Origin: an uncultured Pirellulales bacterium
GTDB lineage: Bacteria > Planctomycetota > Planctomycetia > Pirellulales > Thermoguttaceae
Length of the DNA: 64,000 bases
Reading direction: 5' to 3'
NCBI GenBank assembly: GCA_938015445.1
Contig: CALLPE010000027.1
Location: 1 to 64,000 of the forward strand
The number at the start of each line of letters is the position of its first letter. Position 1 is the first letter of the stretch. The translations under genes were made by a program, and so were the position numbers. The notes below the pieces were generated by a model, which saw only the letters and a program-made list of their open reading frames with translations, did not search any database and had not been told where the DNA came from. Below are positions 40,695-48,977 of this stretch, piece after piece.

Positions 40695-41303
40695 TTATTG
40701 TTCCCCAGACTTTTGCCTCTGCTTGAACTTCTCGATCAGCACCGCCATCTTCTGATATTCATCGCGGAACTTTTGGATATACTGGCGGCGGACTTCCGGC
40801 GGGTCATCGGGCCGGTAGCCTACGTCCACCTGCAACAGCCGCTGGATCGCCAAGTGCGCCCGGGAACGAACCAGAAATGACTCGTCGTCTAGCGCCTCCA
40901 ATAGCAGGGGCATACTGTCGAAATCCCACTGCTGAGCCAGCCCCGTGATCATCATCGCCTTTACTTCAGCCACCTCATGGCCGCCTTGGGCCCCAGCAGG
41001 TGTTTCGCTTGGCTGGCTGCCGGTCGGGCCGGTATGAGCCGGTGAATTGTGCCCCACCGACGACGGCCGATGAAGCTGCTGCAACACCTGTCGCATGTGT
41101 TGCACGGCCTCCTCGTCCCGCGAGCCGGCCAACTGGCTGGCAGCTTTGACTTTTTCCTCGGGTGTGGGCGCAGCGACGGCCAACTGCGCCAGCTTTTCCG
41201 TGGGGGTCTTGCGCGCGCCGGAAAACAGCCACTTTCCACCGTAGAAGACCCCTGCAACAACCACCAACAGCGCCAGCGCGGTGTACAGAATTTTAGTATT
41301 CAT
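40695..41303 (-). CDS. Membrane-anchored HEAT-like protein
   Basis: A 202-residue protein with an N-terminal transmembrane segment (ILYTALALLVVVAGVFYGGKWLF) and a soluble domain with a HEAT-like helical pair (DFDSMPLLLEALDDESFLVRSRAHLAIQRLL split as two helices). A Pro/Gly/Ser-rich linker of about 40 residues (SSVGHNSPAHTGPTG) separates it from the N-terminal helical part (EEKVKAASQLAGSRDEEAV). Function unknown. The neighbouring prepilin-like gene downstream on the same strand makes a shared role in surface structures possible, an inference only. Confidence 0.75.
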   Translation of the reverse strand: MNTKILYTALALLVVVAGVFYGGKWLFSGARKTPTEKLAQLAVAAPTPEEKVKAASQLAGSRDEEAVQHMRQVLQQLHRPSSVGHNSPAHTGPTGSQPSETPAGAQGGHEVAEVKAMMITGLAQQWDFDSMPLLLEALDDESFLVRSRAHLAIQRLLQVDVGYRPDDPPEVRRQYIQKFRDEYQKMAVLIEKFKQRQKSGEQ

Positions 41304-41765
41304 CAGACTGCACTACCGGATTTGCTGATTGCTTGAGACGGGCGCGCCCGTGCATACACCCGCCCGCGCTGCCCGAGTCGCTTCGATATAGCTCGATATA
41401 GCCGCGCCGTCAGCAGTGCCCCCAAAACTTTGCGCCCGGCAACACCATTCTAATCTGATGGCCCCAGACCCTTGACGACGGACACCCTGCGTCGTCGCCG
41501 TGGCGCTGATGTCCCCCGAATCGCCATACCGCAGTACTTTCCCAGGACTTGCCAGCCGAGCGGTGCTCTGCACACGTCCCCATTATCAAGATACCGGAAA
41601 CGCGGATTTTGGGCAATACTTTCAAAAACCCTAGCATCCTAGCACAGGCACACAAGCCCGGCGGGCCGAGGGCCAGTCGCCAAGCGACCGGTAAAAACGC
41701 AATGCCCGGCCAGCCGGTTGTCCAGCGGCACTGCGGCGCCATTTGCACAGCGGCCGGAAAGCCTG
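41304..41765. other. Intergenic region between two leftward genes
   Basis: About 460 bp. One open frame (41410-41769, minus) has no family similarity and atypical composition (many Trp and Arg) and is not called. The promoter of the 41303 gene should lie here. GACGACGGACACCC...CGTCGTCGCC near 41475-41500 is a loose palindrome. Confidence 0.45.
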
Positions 41766-42743
41766 TCACTGCCCAAGCAATACTTGCACCAGCAGGTCGC
41801 GGAAGCCATCAAGGTCCTTCCAGCGCGTGGCAACCAGCATTGGCGTGCCCGCTTCGTCGATGCGCGTATGACCGTCGTCTGTTACAGCGATCTTCAACGT
41901 CTCGAACTCCACCAGTGGTCGCTGGCCGGGATATGCCAGATAGATGGCCACCGTGTCGAAAAGCGTGGAACTGGCCGTCAATTCCTCCAACTTTGCCTTC
42001 TTGGCCCAGATGCGATAGTTCTCCATCAGAGCTTGGACCATCGGGTCGTTACTCTCGCGCAGCTTGAGAAACCGCTGGCCGGAGACGTTCACCAACCCGC
42101 AGGTATCGAGCGGGGTGATGGTCGTCTGCTTCCAAGGCGCGGAAAGCACACGGCGGCAAGCCGCAACGTTCTCGCGGACGTTGTATTCGGCATCCGGAGT
42201 GTTCTTGCCGCCATAGCCGACGCGCACGCTGCCGTGCATCCCCACGAAATTGGCCTTGGTGGCTATTTCAGGCTTCCGCTGGAGCACTTCGCCCATGGTG
42301 TGCAGCGGCCCGACCGAAATGACCGTGATCGGCTGAGCCGATTTCTCGATAGTCTCGATGACCGCCGCCACGCCGTCTTCGTAGATTTTGCCGGGATAGT
42401 CCGAAAGCTTGTAGTCGGCCACCCACGCTTGCTGCCGTCCGGTGCCGTCCCGCCCGCCGGCGCCCAGTCCAATAGGAATGTCCGTCCGCTTGGCCACAGT
42501 CAGCATCTTGGCAATCAGCTTCGCCCGGTATTCGGCCTTGCCGCAAGAGGTAGTCACGAGCTTTACATCCAGTTGCGGGCTTTTCAGCAGCATGACCAGC
42601 GCCCAGGTGTCGTCGATGTCGTCGCCGATGTCGGTGTCGAAGATGACCGGCACTTTTTCCATTTTTTCCGCGGCCGCTGCCCAACTGCCAAGCAGTCCCA
42701 ACGCACAAAATACCCACGTACCGATAATCGCACTGCTTCGCAT
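41766..42743 (-). CDS. Secreted nucleoside hydrolase (IunH-like)
   Basis: A 325-residue inosine-uridine-preferring nucleoside hydrolase family protein with a signal peptide (IIGTWVFCALGLLGSWAAAA). The calcium-binding signature VIFDTDIGDDIDD sits at residues 34-45 (Asp36, Asp38, Asp41, Asp42), and conserved MHGSVRVGYGG and AEYNVREN follow. It splits nucleosides or related N-ribosides to ribose and base. Export is unusual for classical IunH but frequent for planctomycete paralogs, so the natural substrate may not be a nucleoside. AAGGGTG, a duplicated ribosome site, precedes the start. Confidence 0.9.
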   Translation of the reverse strand: MRSSAIIGTWVFCALGLLGSWAAAAEKMEKVPVIFDTDIGDDIDDTWALVMLLKSPQLDVKLVTTSCGKAEYRAKLIAKMLTVAKRTDIPIGLGAGGRDGTGRQQAWVADYKLSDYPGKIYEDGVAAVIETIEKSAQPITVISVGPLHTMGEVLQRKPEIATKANFVGMHGSVRVGYGGKNTPDAEYNVRENVAACRRVLSAPWKQTTITPLDTCGLVNVSGQRFLKLRESNDPMVQALMENYRIWAKKAKLEELTASSTLFDTVAIYLAYPGQRPLVEFETLKIAVTDDGHTRIDEAGTPMLVATRWKDLDGFRDLLVQVLLGQ

Positions 42744-42748
42744 GATGT

Positions 42749-42786
42749 CACCCTTTACCGATTGAATCACCCTTTACCGATTGAAA
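42749..42786. repeat. 19-bp tandem duplication copying the ribosome-binding region
   Basis: CACCCTTTACCGATTGAAT (42749-42767) is followed by a near-identical copy (42768-42786) differing at the last base. Read on the minus strand each copy contains AAAGGGTG, so the ribosome site is present twice, the first 5 bases from the start codon. Confidence 0.97.
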
Positions 42787-43236
42787 TTAGTACCCTTTGC
42801 TCCTGAGAACGCCGCTGGCAACGGCCTGTTACGCTGCGCCGTGGCGATATACAAGAACTGCCGCAATAGGGTCTGGCAGCAAACCTAGTGGCGTCGGTTC
42901 GCCGCACACGAAACCCTGTGGAGAGCCGCCGTCTATCATCGCTTAGCGTTGGGCTGTTTTCAAGCTGCATTGCGCGATTCGACGGGCCGACAGCGCTTCT
43001 GTCCTCGGGCGTTGTTCTCGGCCAGGCTTGTGCGGAGTCGCCGCCAGCGGATAGCTGTCCGAGGAATTGCACTGGCGGCGAAGCCAGCCATCAGCTTTCA
43101 CGGCGAAAAGATTGACTTGCGCCGCCGGCCCTTGCATACTGCCATAGGCCGCACAGGCGCCGTGTTGGAGAAACCTTGCTGCACTGGTACATCGATATGC
43201 CACTGAGTCTTCGAGGCACCAACCGAGGGTCAAATC
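42787..43236. other. Divergent spacer between nucleoside hydrolase and oxidoreductase
   Basis: About 450 bp between two divergent genes. No gene or RNA is seen. ACCCTTTGCTCC near 42792 is a partial third copy of the adjacent 19-bp repeat core. Confidence 0.45.
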
Positions 43237-44592
43237 ATGCGTAGGCCACAAAGCACAAAAACGTTTGGGGGAAGAAGCTCGCGGCGCGATTTTTTGCGCC
43301 GTAGCGGCCGTCTGATTACAGCCGGGAGTCTGGCAGCGGCGATCGCTTCGCGCAGCTATGCCGCCGAAGATAACACCATCAACGTGGCGCTGATCGGCTG
43401 TGGCGGCCGCGGTACCGGAGCGGCCGACAACGCCCTGAGCACCGCAGGACCGACCAAGCTGGTGGCGATGGCCGATTTCTTCCAGGGCCGTCTGGAATCG
43501 AGTCTGAAAAGCCTTGCCGGTCGCCACGCCGACAAGCTGGATGTTCCGCCCGAGCGCCGCTTCGTCGGCTTGGACGGATACAAAAAAGCCATCGACGCCA
43601 TCGCTCCCGGCGGAGTGGCAGTGCTGGCCACGCCGCCGGCCTTCCGGCCCATCCATCTGGAGTACGCGGTGCAGAAAGGCTGCCACGTGTTCATGGAAAA
43701 ATCGTTCGCCGTGGATGCTCCCGGCGTCCGCCGCGTGCTACGCGCCGGCCAGGAGGCCGACAAGAAGAACCTGAAGATTGCCGGAGGGCTGATGTCGCGA
43801 CATTCGATTCCGCTGCAACAGGCCATCGCCCAAATACACCAAGGCGCCATCGGAGAGGTGATAACTGCGTGGGCGTATCGGATGCACGGGCCGGTGGGTT
43901 TTACGCCCAAATCGCCCGGCACAAGCGAGCTTGCCCACCAAATCCGCAACTACAGCAACTTTACTTGGCTTAACGGGAGCTTCTTGCTGGACTGGCTGAT
44001 CCACAATCTGGATGTATGTTGCTGGGTGAAGAATGCTTGGCCGGTGTCGTGCCAGGGACAGGGTGGCCGACAGGTGCGCACCGAACCGGATCAACTGTTC
44101 GATCATTACGCGGCCGAATACACGTTCGCCGACGGAACTCGCTTGCTGGCTCAAGGACGACACATGAACCGCTGCTGGGGCTTTTTCGGCTGCGTGATCC
44201 ACGGTTCGAAGGGTTCGGCGGTGCTGGGCGAGGGGATAAACCAACCGCGGCTATACAAGGCATACAAGGCCGCTGCCGACAGCCTGCTGTGGGAACACAA
44301 GGGGCCTGCACCCAACCAGTATCAGGTGGAGCACGACGTGCTGTTTGCCGCCATTCGCGAGGATCGGCGGCACAACGAGACCGAGCGATGCGCGTACGCG
44401 ACGCTGGTGGGCATTATGGGACGAATGGCGGTCGAGTCGGGACAGACCGTTACCTGGGAAGAAGCCCTCAACTCGAACTTGGAGCTTGCTCCCGGTCTGG
44501 AAAACTACACCATGGATTCCAATCCGCCGGTCATGCCCGACGACCAAGGCCGCTATCCGATTGCCATGCCGGGCATCACAAAAGCCTATTGA
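43237..44592 (+). CDS. Gfo/Idh/MocA family oxidoreductase, Tat-exported
   Basis: A 451-residue protein with a twin-arginine signal (SSRRDFLRRSG, RR at 16-17; cleavage near SYAAE) and the Rossmann loop VALIGCGGRGTG. The equivalent of EKP reads EKSFAVD near residue 155, with Ser in place of Pro. The C-terminal domain has the LDWLIHNLDVCCWV stretch with the conserved His. As for its two neighbours in this window, a periplasmic sugar or glycoside oxidation is inferred from the family. It converges with the ATPase cluster at 44797. Confidence 0.91.
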   Translation: MRRPQSTKTFGGRSSRRDFLRRSGRLITAGSLAAAIASRSYAAEDNTINVALIGCGGRGTGAADNALSTAGPTKLVAMADFFQGRLESSLKSLAGRHADKLDVPPERRFVGLDGYKKAIDAIAPGGVAVLATPPAFRPIHLEYAVQKGCHVFMEKSFAVDAPGVRRVLRAGQEADKKNLKIAGGLMSRHSIPLQQAIAQIHQGAIGEVITAWAYRMHGPVGFTPKSPGTSELAHQIRNYSNFTWLNGSFLLDWLIHNLDVCCWVKNAWPVSCQGQGGRQVRTEPDQLFDHYAAEYTFADGTRLLAQGRHMNRCWGFFGCVIHGSKGSAVLGEGINQPRLYKAYKAAADSLLWEHKGPAPNQYQVEHDVLFAAIREDRRHNETERCAYATLVGIMGRMAVESGQTVTWEEALNSNLELAPGLENYTMDSNPPVMPDDQGRYPIAMPGITKAY

Positions 44593-44796
44593 CCCTGCCA
44601 GCGCGAAACGCCTATTCGGCAGTGCATTACCAAGGCACGAAGACGCGAAGACACGCCGTGGTTTAAGCTTCGGGCTTGTGGAGCGGGATCGCTAACGTTT
44701 GCGGCGTGTACTGTCGGACGTTGTTGTGTGTTGGGCGGCGAGGCAAGCCGTGATGAACGCTGCTAGCCGCGGGTGCCGGGCGCAAGTAGCCTGCCG

Positions 44797-45624
44797 TCAT
44801 TCCGGCACTACTGTCACCAATTCCTGGCTGACGGCCTCGATCAGTTCGGCAGAGATGGTCCGCTGTTGCTCGGCGAAACCGATCAGCAGGGCCAGATCGC
44901 ACAGGCGGTTGATGTTCCGAGCGATACCCCCGGCCAGCGCATGCACAGTGCTGAGGGCTTCTGGCTCGAACACCGTGCGGTTGCAGCCGGCGGCCTTCAG
45001 CCGATGCTCGATGTACTCGGCCGTCTCTTGTTGGCTGAACGCCCGCAGCAGACACTTGACCGCCAGCCGCTGGTCCAATTGAGGTGTGCGTTGCAGGGTA
45101 GGCAGGATGGCCGTTTGCCCGCACAGCAGCAACGTCATGGCCGGGCGGCCGTCCGACTCGAAGTTCAGCAGCAGTCGAATCGCTTCCAGCGTATGGGGCG
45201 ATTGGATCAGATGTGCCTCGTCGATTATCACTACAGCATGTTGCCCACGGCGGCTGTTTTCGGCCAGGAAACGTTCCATGCGGCGGATGCTTTGTTCGGC
45301 GCCGCTGGGTGCGTCGCAGAGTTTCGGCTCTGTGCCGCACAACTCATCGGCCAGGTAGGCCAACAGCTCGCTGGTGGTCATCTGCGGAAAGACCAGATGC
45401 ACCCAGGGCGCAAACCCCTCGCCCAGCACGCTGCGGAGCATCCGCGCCGCGAGCGTCTTGCCCGAGCCGGCCGGTCCGGTCAACAGCGCGCCGCCGCGAT
45501 GGTTTTCCACCGCATAGCGCAGTTTCAGCAAGGCGGCCTGGTGCGACTGACTGGCATAGTAGAAGCGCGCGTCGCTTGCGCCGTCGAATGGTTTTTGGCT
45601 CAGTTGCCAGTACTGTTCGTACAT
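44797..45624 (-). CDS. ExeA/GspA-like AAA ATPase
   Basis: A 275-residue AAA+ ATPase of the ExeA/GspA/MshM group. Seen: start MYEQYWQLSQKPF (family hallmark), Walker A GPAGSGKT near residue 50, Walker B AVVIIDEAH, and the C-terminal winged helix region with GGIARNINRLCDLAL. There is no membrane segment or peptidoglycan domain, unlike ExeA of type II secretion, so it resembles the shorter ATPases found in exopolysaccharide loci (XrtA-associated ATPase) and MSHA biogenesis. It follows the CpsD-like gene by 5 bp on the same strand and is the last gene of the cluster. The longer open frame upstream is not used because MYEQYW is the conserved start. Confidence 0.9.
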   Translation of the reverse strand: MYEQYWQLSQKPFDGASDARFYYASQSHQAALLKLRYAVENHRGGALLTGPAGSGKTLAARMLRSVLGEGFAPWVHLVFPQMTTSELLAYLADELCGTEPKLCDAPSGAEQSIRRMERFLAENSRRGQHAVVIIDEAHLIQSPHTLEAIRLLLNFESDGRPAMTLLLCGQTAILPTLQRTPQLDQRLAVKCLLRAFSQQETAEYIEHRLKAAGCNRTVFEPEALSTVHALAGGIARNINRLCDLALLIGFAEQQRTISAELIEAVSQELVTVVPE

Positions 45625-45629
45625 GGCGA

Positions 45630-47084
45630 TTACCGTTTTCGGGCCAGATTTTGCACCACGCCGATGTGAAATACACCGGCTGCGGCCAGGCGGCGCTGCA
45701 CTTCGGCGATGCGCTCGCGGCTGGTGAAGTTCGGATTGTGCACCAACACCAGTCCATCTAATCGCTTGCCGACGCAGCGAACCAAAAAACCGCCGGTTGT
45801 GCCTTGTGCTTCCAGCGATGCACCATCCAATAGCACGATGTGATGTTCTGCGGCCAGCTTGGTCAGATGATCGCACACCATGGACGAATCGGGAAGGCCG
45901 TCCAGAACGGCGGCCTGTTCTCCGCTCCAGGGCAGCAGGCTCAGCCGTTTGCACGGCGATCGGAGCAGCACCGTCTCCAGCGAAGCTTGGCCCGCCAAAA
46001 CCGCATCCCAGCCATACCCAGGCTCCACGGCCAAAGTTTTTGCCAGTCGGCCGGCGGTCGGGTCGGCCTCGACGATGGCAATGCGCAGTCCTCGTTCGGC
46101 CAGCCGCTGGGCTGCACAAAGCAGCACGGTGGTGGTTCCTTCGTGGCGCCGATACGCCGCAAAGGCGATTATTTGCCGTCCTTGAAGCCGGGCGGCACTA
46201 AGCGCGTCGCAAAGGCGATCCACCTGCTCGCTGGCCGCGGTCAGCAACCGGGTGCAAGTTTCGGGCAGTGTGAATCCAGCAGATGCACCACTTGAAGCCG
46301 GCATCGTAACCGGCGCGGTCGAAAGCTGCTGAGCAGCATAGTGCGGCGCCGGTACCGGGCTTTCTTTTCCCGCTGCAACCGGGGCACTGGCAGACATCAA
46401 AGCTGGGGCCGCTGTGGCCTGAGCGGCCGAAGCACCGCCGCCCGAAGCGTCGGCGCCCGGTGTACTCGGCGGGCAAGTCGCAACGCTGCTCTGGCCGGCA
46501 ACGGCAGGTTTTTCGGCCGGCGGTTTCGGGCCGCGCGACTCGGATGGGCCAATCGGGGCCGAGGCAGGAGCAGCGGTAGCAGTGTCGGCCGTGAGCGTGC
46601 CGGCCGGCCCACCGCCCATGGCAGCCGTACCACTGCTGGCCATATGCAGGTGAGGCGACGGCGCCATACCATCTGTGCCCAAGGCGTCCTGTCCGGCTCC
46701 AGCGGCAGTATCTACCCGATATATCAAGTCGGGCATTTGCAGGTCCTCCAACGTTGGCGCAGCTTTGGACGATTTCCGCGACTTTGCCGGCTTGGGCTTG
46801 ACGAAATGGGGTACCGGCGGCTGCGGTTCGGTCAGTTCGTTGCTGCCGGGGGGCAAAGCGATGTCGCTGGTGGCTGGCGGTACTTCGGGCAGTTTCGGCG
46901 CAGGCTGAGCCAGCACGTCCATCACCGTATCGGGCGTCAGCGGCGGACGCTGGTCTTGCGCCTTTGGCGGATCGGCCAACGCTTCGGCCAACGGCACCGC
47001 GCGCAGTCCTTCGTGAGGCGCCGCGGCCGTTGGTGGTGGTTGCTGCGTGTAGACTTTAATAAGTGCCTGGTCCAGCGCGCTCAT
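45630..47084 (-). CDS. CpsD/BY-kinase-like P-loop protein with decayed Walker A
   Basis: A 484-residue protein. The N-terminal 270 residues are disordered and Pro/Ala-rich (for example LTEPQPPVPHFVKPKPAKS). The C-terminal part has a MinD/CpsD-like fold: IIAFAAYRRHEGTTTVLLCAAQRLAE where the P-loop should be, with RRHEGTTT instead of GEGKTT (the Lys is missing), then IAIVEADPTAG as Walker A' and VLLDGASL as Walker B-like. It lacks the C-terminal Tyr cluster of BY-kinases. ATP binding is therefore doubtful; it may be a pseudo-kinase or regulator. It overlaps the preceding gene by 29 bp. Confidence 0.8.
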   Translation of the reverse strand: MSALDQALIKVYTQQPPPTAAAPHEGLRAVPLAEALADPPKAQDQRPPLTPDTVMDVLAQPAPKLPEVPPATSDIALPPGSNELTEPQPPVPHFVKPKPAKSRKSSKAAPTLEDLQMPDLIYRVDTAAGAGQDALGTDGMAPSPHLHMASSGTAAMGGGPAGTLTADTATAAPASAPIGPSESRGPKPPAEKPAVAGQSSVATCPPSTPGADASGGGASAAQATAAPALMSASAPVAAGKESPVPAPHYAAQQLSTAPVTMPASSGASAGFTLPETCTRLLTAASEQVDRLCDALSAARLQGRQIIAFAAYRRHEGTTTVLLCAAQRLAERGLRIAIVEADPTAGRLAKTLAVEPGYGWDAVLAGQASLETVLLRSPCKRLSLLPWSGEQAAVLDGLPDSSMVCDHLTKLAAEHHIVLLDGASLEAQGTTGGFLVRCVGKRLDGLVLVHNPNFTSRERIAEVQRRLAAAGVFHIGVVQNLARKR

Positions 47085-48855
47085 AACTGGCTCTCGCGGG
47101 AATTGAATCGGTGTTTCCTCCCAGGCGGGCCTCGCTGCCGGCCGTAGGCCCCCGCCCGTCGAATGGCCCCCAAGTAGGCGCTGCGGTCGGCGCGGCAGTG
47201 GATGCATAGCGCGACGGCGAACTGGCTTGTTCAATCGGTGGAGCGGGCATACTGCGTTCTACCAAGGCCGCCGACGAATTAGATCTGCCCGCCCAATACC
47301 CCTCGCCGCCAGGATGCTGCCGCTGAGGCAAGTCCATCTGTGGGCTATACGACGGTACGGCTTGCGACTGCGGGGGATAGGGTTGATAGCTGTGCGGGTT
47401 CCGCGCGCCCGGATTCTGTACGTGGCTCTGCGCATCGTAAGTTGGCTGCACGCCGGGCGCTTGCCTATGGGGGGCGACGCCTTCGGCCGACGGCGCCCGC
47501 CGGTAATCGGGCGTGTAATCCCATTGATATCGCTGTTGCTCCGGCTGCTGCCAAGATTGTGGCGGGGACTGTTGAACCGGTGGTACGCTTTGCGCTGCGG
47601 GCGATTGTGGCGGCCAGCTCGGCACGGGGGGAGAAACCTGCGGGCTGGGTACTTGATACGAAGTGGGTTGGCTCTCCCAGCGGCTGGACGGAGGATAGCC
47701 CTCGCCGTAACCCCTGGCACGCTGCCCGCCGTATTGCTGTTCCGCAGCCCGATACTGCGCTTCCCTATAAGGTGGTTGCTCATGCTGCGATTGCTGATAT
47801 GGCGGCTGCCAAGGCAGCACCTCGTAACCGGCCTGCGAAGACTGCTGATACCGTTGATTGTGCTGAGCCTGGTTATACTGCTGACTCTGCTGACTCTGCT
47901 GATACTGCTGATACTGCTGATACTGCTGATAATAAGCCTGTTGAGCGCCTGGCTCGCCCTGTGGATACGGTTGGCGGGGCTGGTACTGCGAATGAGCCTG
48001 GCGGGATGGGTCGGCGGCAGTCCACGGGTCGTAGCTGTCAACGGCTCCGGATGTTCCCGTTCGCGCGGCAGCCGAGGCAGCACCGTCGGCAGGCATCCAA
48101 CTGCTACCGCCGGGTTGCCCGTTCAAGACTGCCGGCCGATTGGCTTGAGCCGTCACCGAACCGCCTGCCGCCGCTGCGTCCGATAAACCGTCGTTATTGG
48201 CGGATGGCCAAGTGGCATCCTGTCGGTACGGCTCCGGGCGACGAGCGGTCTGCACCGCCGCGGCGGCTCGGTCGGCAGCAAAGGAGTGCGATGGTTGGCC
48301 CTGCGATTGGGGCAAGCCGGAACGAGTGGGGTCTGGCCAAACGGACACGTCGGGCGTCTTCTCTGTCGGCCCCGTCGGTGCGGTCGTCGAAGCAACGCCG
48401 CCCAGTGGTTTTGAACTGCCCTCGCTCCGCTCGGCTGATTTGCCAACGTGGGACGCCTTGGAAAAATCGACCTTCGGTGCAGCTTCGGGGATACCACTCC
48501 ACAGCGGCGGCATGTCGTCGGCCGGCGCTGCGGTATTCGTCTGCGCGGCTATTTGCTCGTCGGCAGGCTCTTTCGAGCGGAACAACGCCGGCAGAAGCGC
48601 CACGACCACCAGCAAGGCACCGGCCCCCAAAAGCAACTTGGCCGATAGCCCCGCGCTCAGCCACCGCCCATCGCGGCCGGCAGCCGACGCTGGAGCCGGT
48701 ATCGTAGTCAGCGTATGCACATCGGGCATACAGGCTAGGACACGGGCAGCCGTCGCCGCAGACTGCTCGCCGGCCACCGACTCGCATTGCGGCACGGCGA
48801 CATCGCTGAGTTGCCATCCGGCAGACCTGGGGAAGGCAATCGTTTCGTAGGACAT
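47056..48855 (-). CDS. Gln/Pro-rich single-pass membrane protein
   Basis: A 599-residue protein from the start MSYETIAFPR (GAGGATT upstream); an alternative ATG at 48915 (MVQEHKNREG) has GGGG upstream and cannot be excluded. One transmembrane helix (LSAKLLLGAGALLVVVALLPALF) lies near residues 70-95. The rest is predicted disordered: Ser, Pro, Gln and Tyr-rich, including QQY/QQS repeats encoded by six 9-bp units at 47878-47931. It has no known domain. First gene of the cluster with the CpsD-like and ExeA-like proteins; a role as a membrane adaptor in polysaccharide export is an inference from that context. Confidence 0.7.
   Translation of the reverse strand: MSYETIAFPRSAGWQLSDVAVPQCESVAGEQSAATAARVLACMPDVHTLTTIPAPASAAGRDGRWLSAGLSAKLLLGAGALLVVVALLPALFRSKEPADEQIAAQTNTAAPADDMPPLWSGIPEAAPKVDFSKASHVGKSAERSEGSSKPLGGVASTTAPTGPTEKTPDVSVWPDPTRSGLPQSQGQPSHSFAADRAAAAVQTARRPEPYRQDATWPSANNDGLSDAAAAGGSVTAQANRPAVLNGQPGGSSWMPADGAASAAARTGTSGAVDSYDPWTAADPSRQAHSQYQPRQPYPQGEPGAQQAYYQQYQQYQQYQQSQQSQQYNQAQHNQRYQQSSQAGYEVLPWQPPYQQSQHEQPPYREAQYRAAEQQYGGQRARGYGEGYPPSSRWESQPTSYQVPSPQVSPPVPSWPPQSPAAQSVPPVQQSPPQSWQQPEQQRYQWDYTPDYRRAPSAEGVAPHRQAPGVQPTYDAQSHVQNPGARNPHSYQPYPPQSQAVPSYSPQMDLPQRQHPGGEGYWAGRSNSSAALVERSMPAPPIEQASSPSRYASTAAPTAAPTWGPFDGRGPTAGSEARLGGNTDSIPARASYERAGPGTY
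47878..47931 (-). repeat. 9-bp in-frame tandem repeat (6 copies)
   Basis: CTGCTGACT (2 copies) then CTGCTGATA (4 copies), contiguous from 47878 to 47931. Read on the minus strand they encode the YQQ and SQQ run of the Gln-rich membrane protein. Confidence 0.97.
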
Positions 48856-48926
48856 GAGGGAATCCTCTGCCGTGCGCTGCGGCGGGCCTTCGCGGTTTTT
48901 ATGCTCTTGAACCATCGTAATCCCCA

Positions 48927-48977
48927 CATGCAGCCTGATTTGTCCATGCAGCCTGATTTGTCGCAGTCTGATTTGTT
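48927..48977. repeat. 18-bp tandem duplication upstream of the ATPase cluster
   Basis: CATGCAGCCTGATTTGTC is repeated exactly at 48927-48944 and 48945-48962, then a shorter GCAGTCTGATTTGTT at 48963-48977. It is the leader region of the leftward membrane protein gene. Confidence 0.97.

Noticed and set aside
41410-41769. Minus-strand small open frame between the HEAT-like and nucleoside hydrolase genes
   Set aside because: No ribosome site or family similarity, and the Trp- and Arg-rich composition is unlike the neighbours.
47340-48707. Plus-strand open frame of 455 codons opposite the Gln-rich membrane protein
   Set aside because: It has no domain and no ribosome site. The minus-strand frame is preferred for its membrane segment and overlap with the next gene, though confidence there is also moderate.
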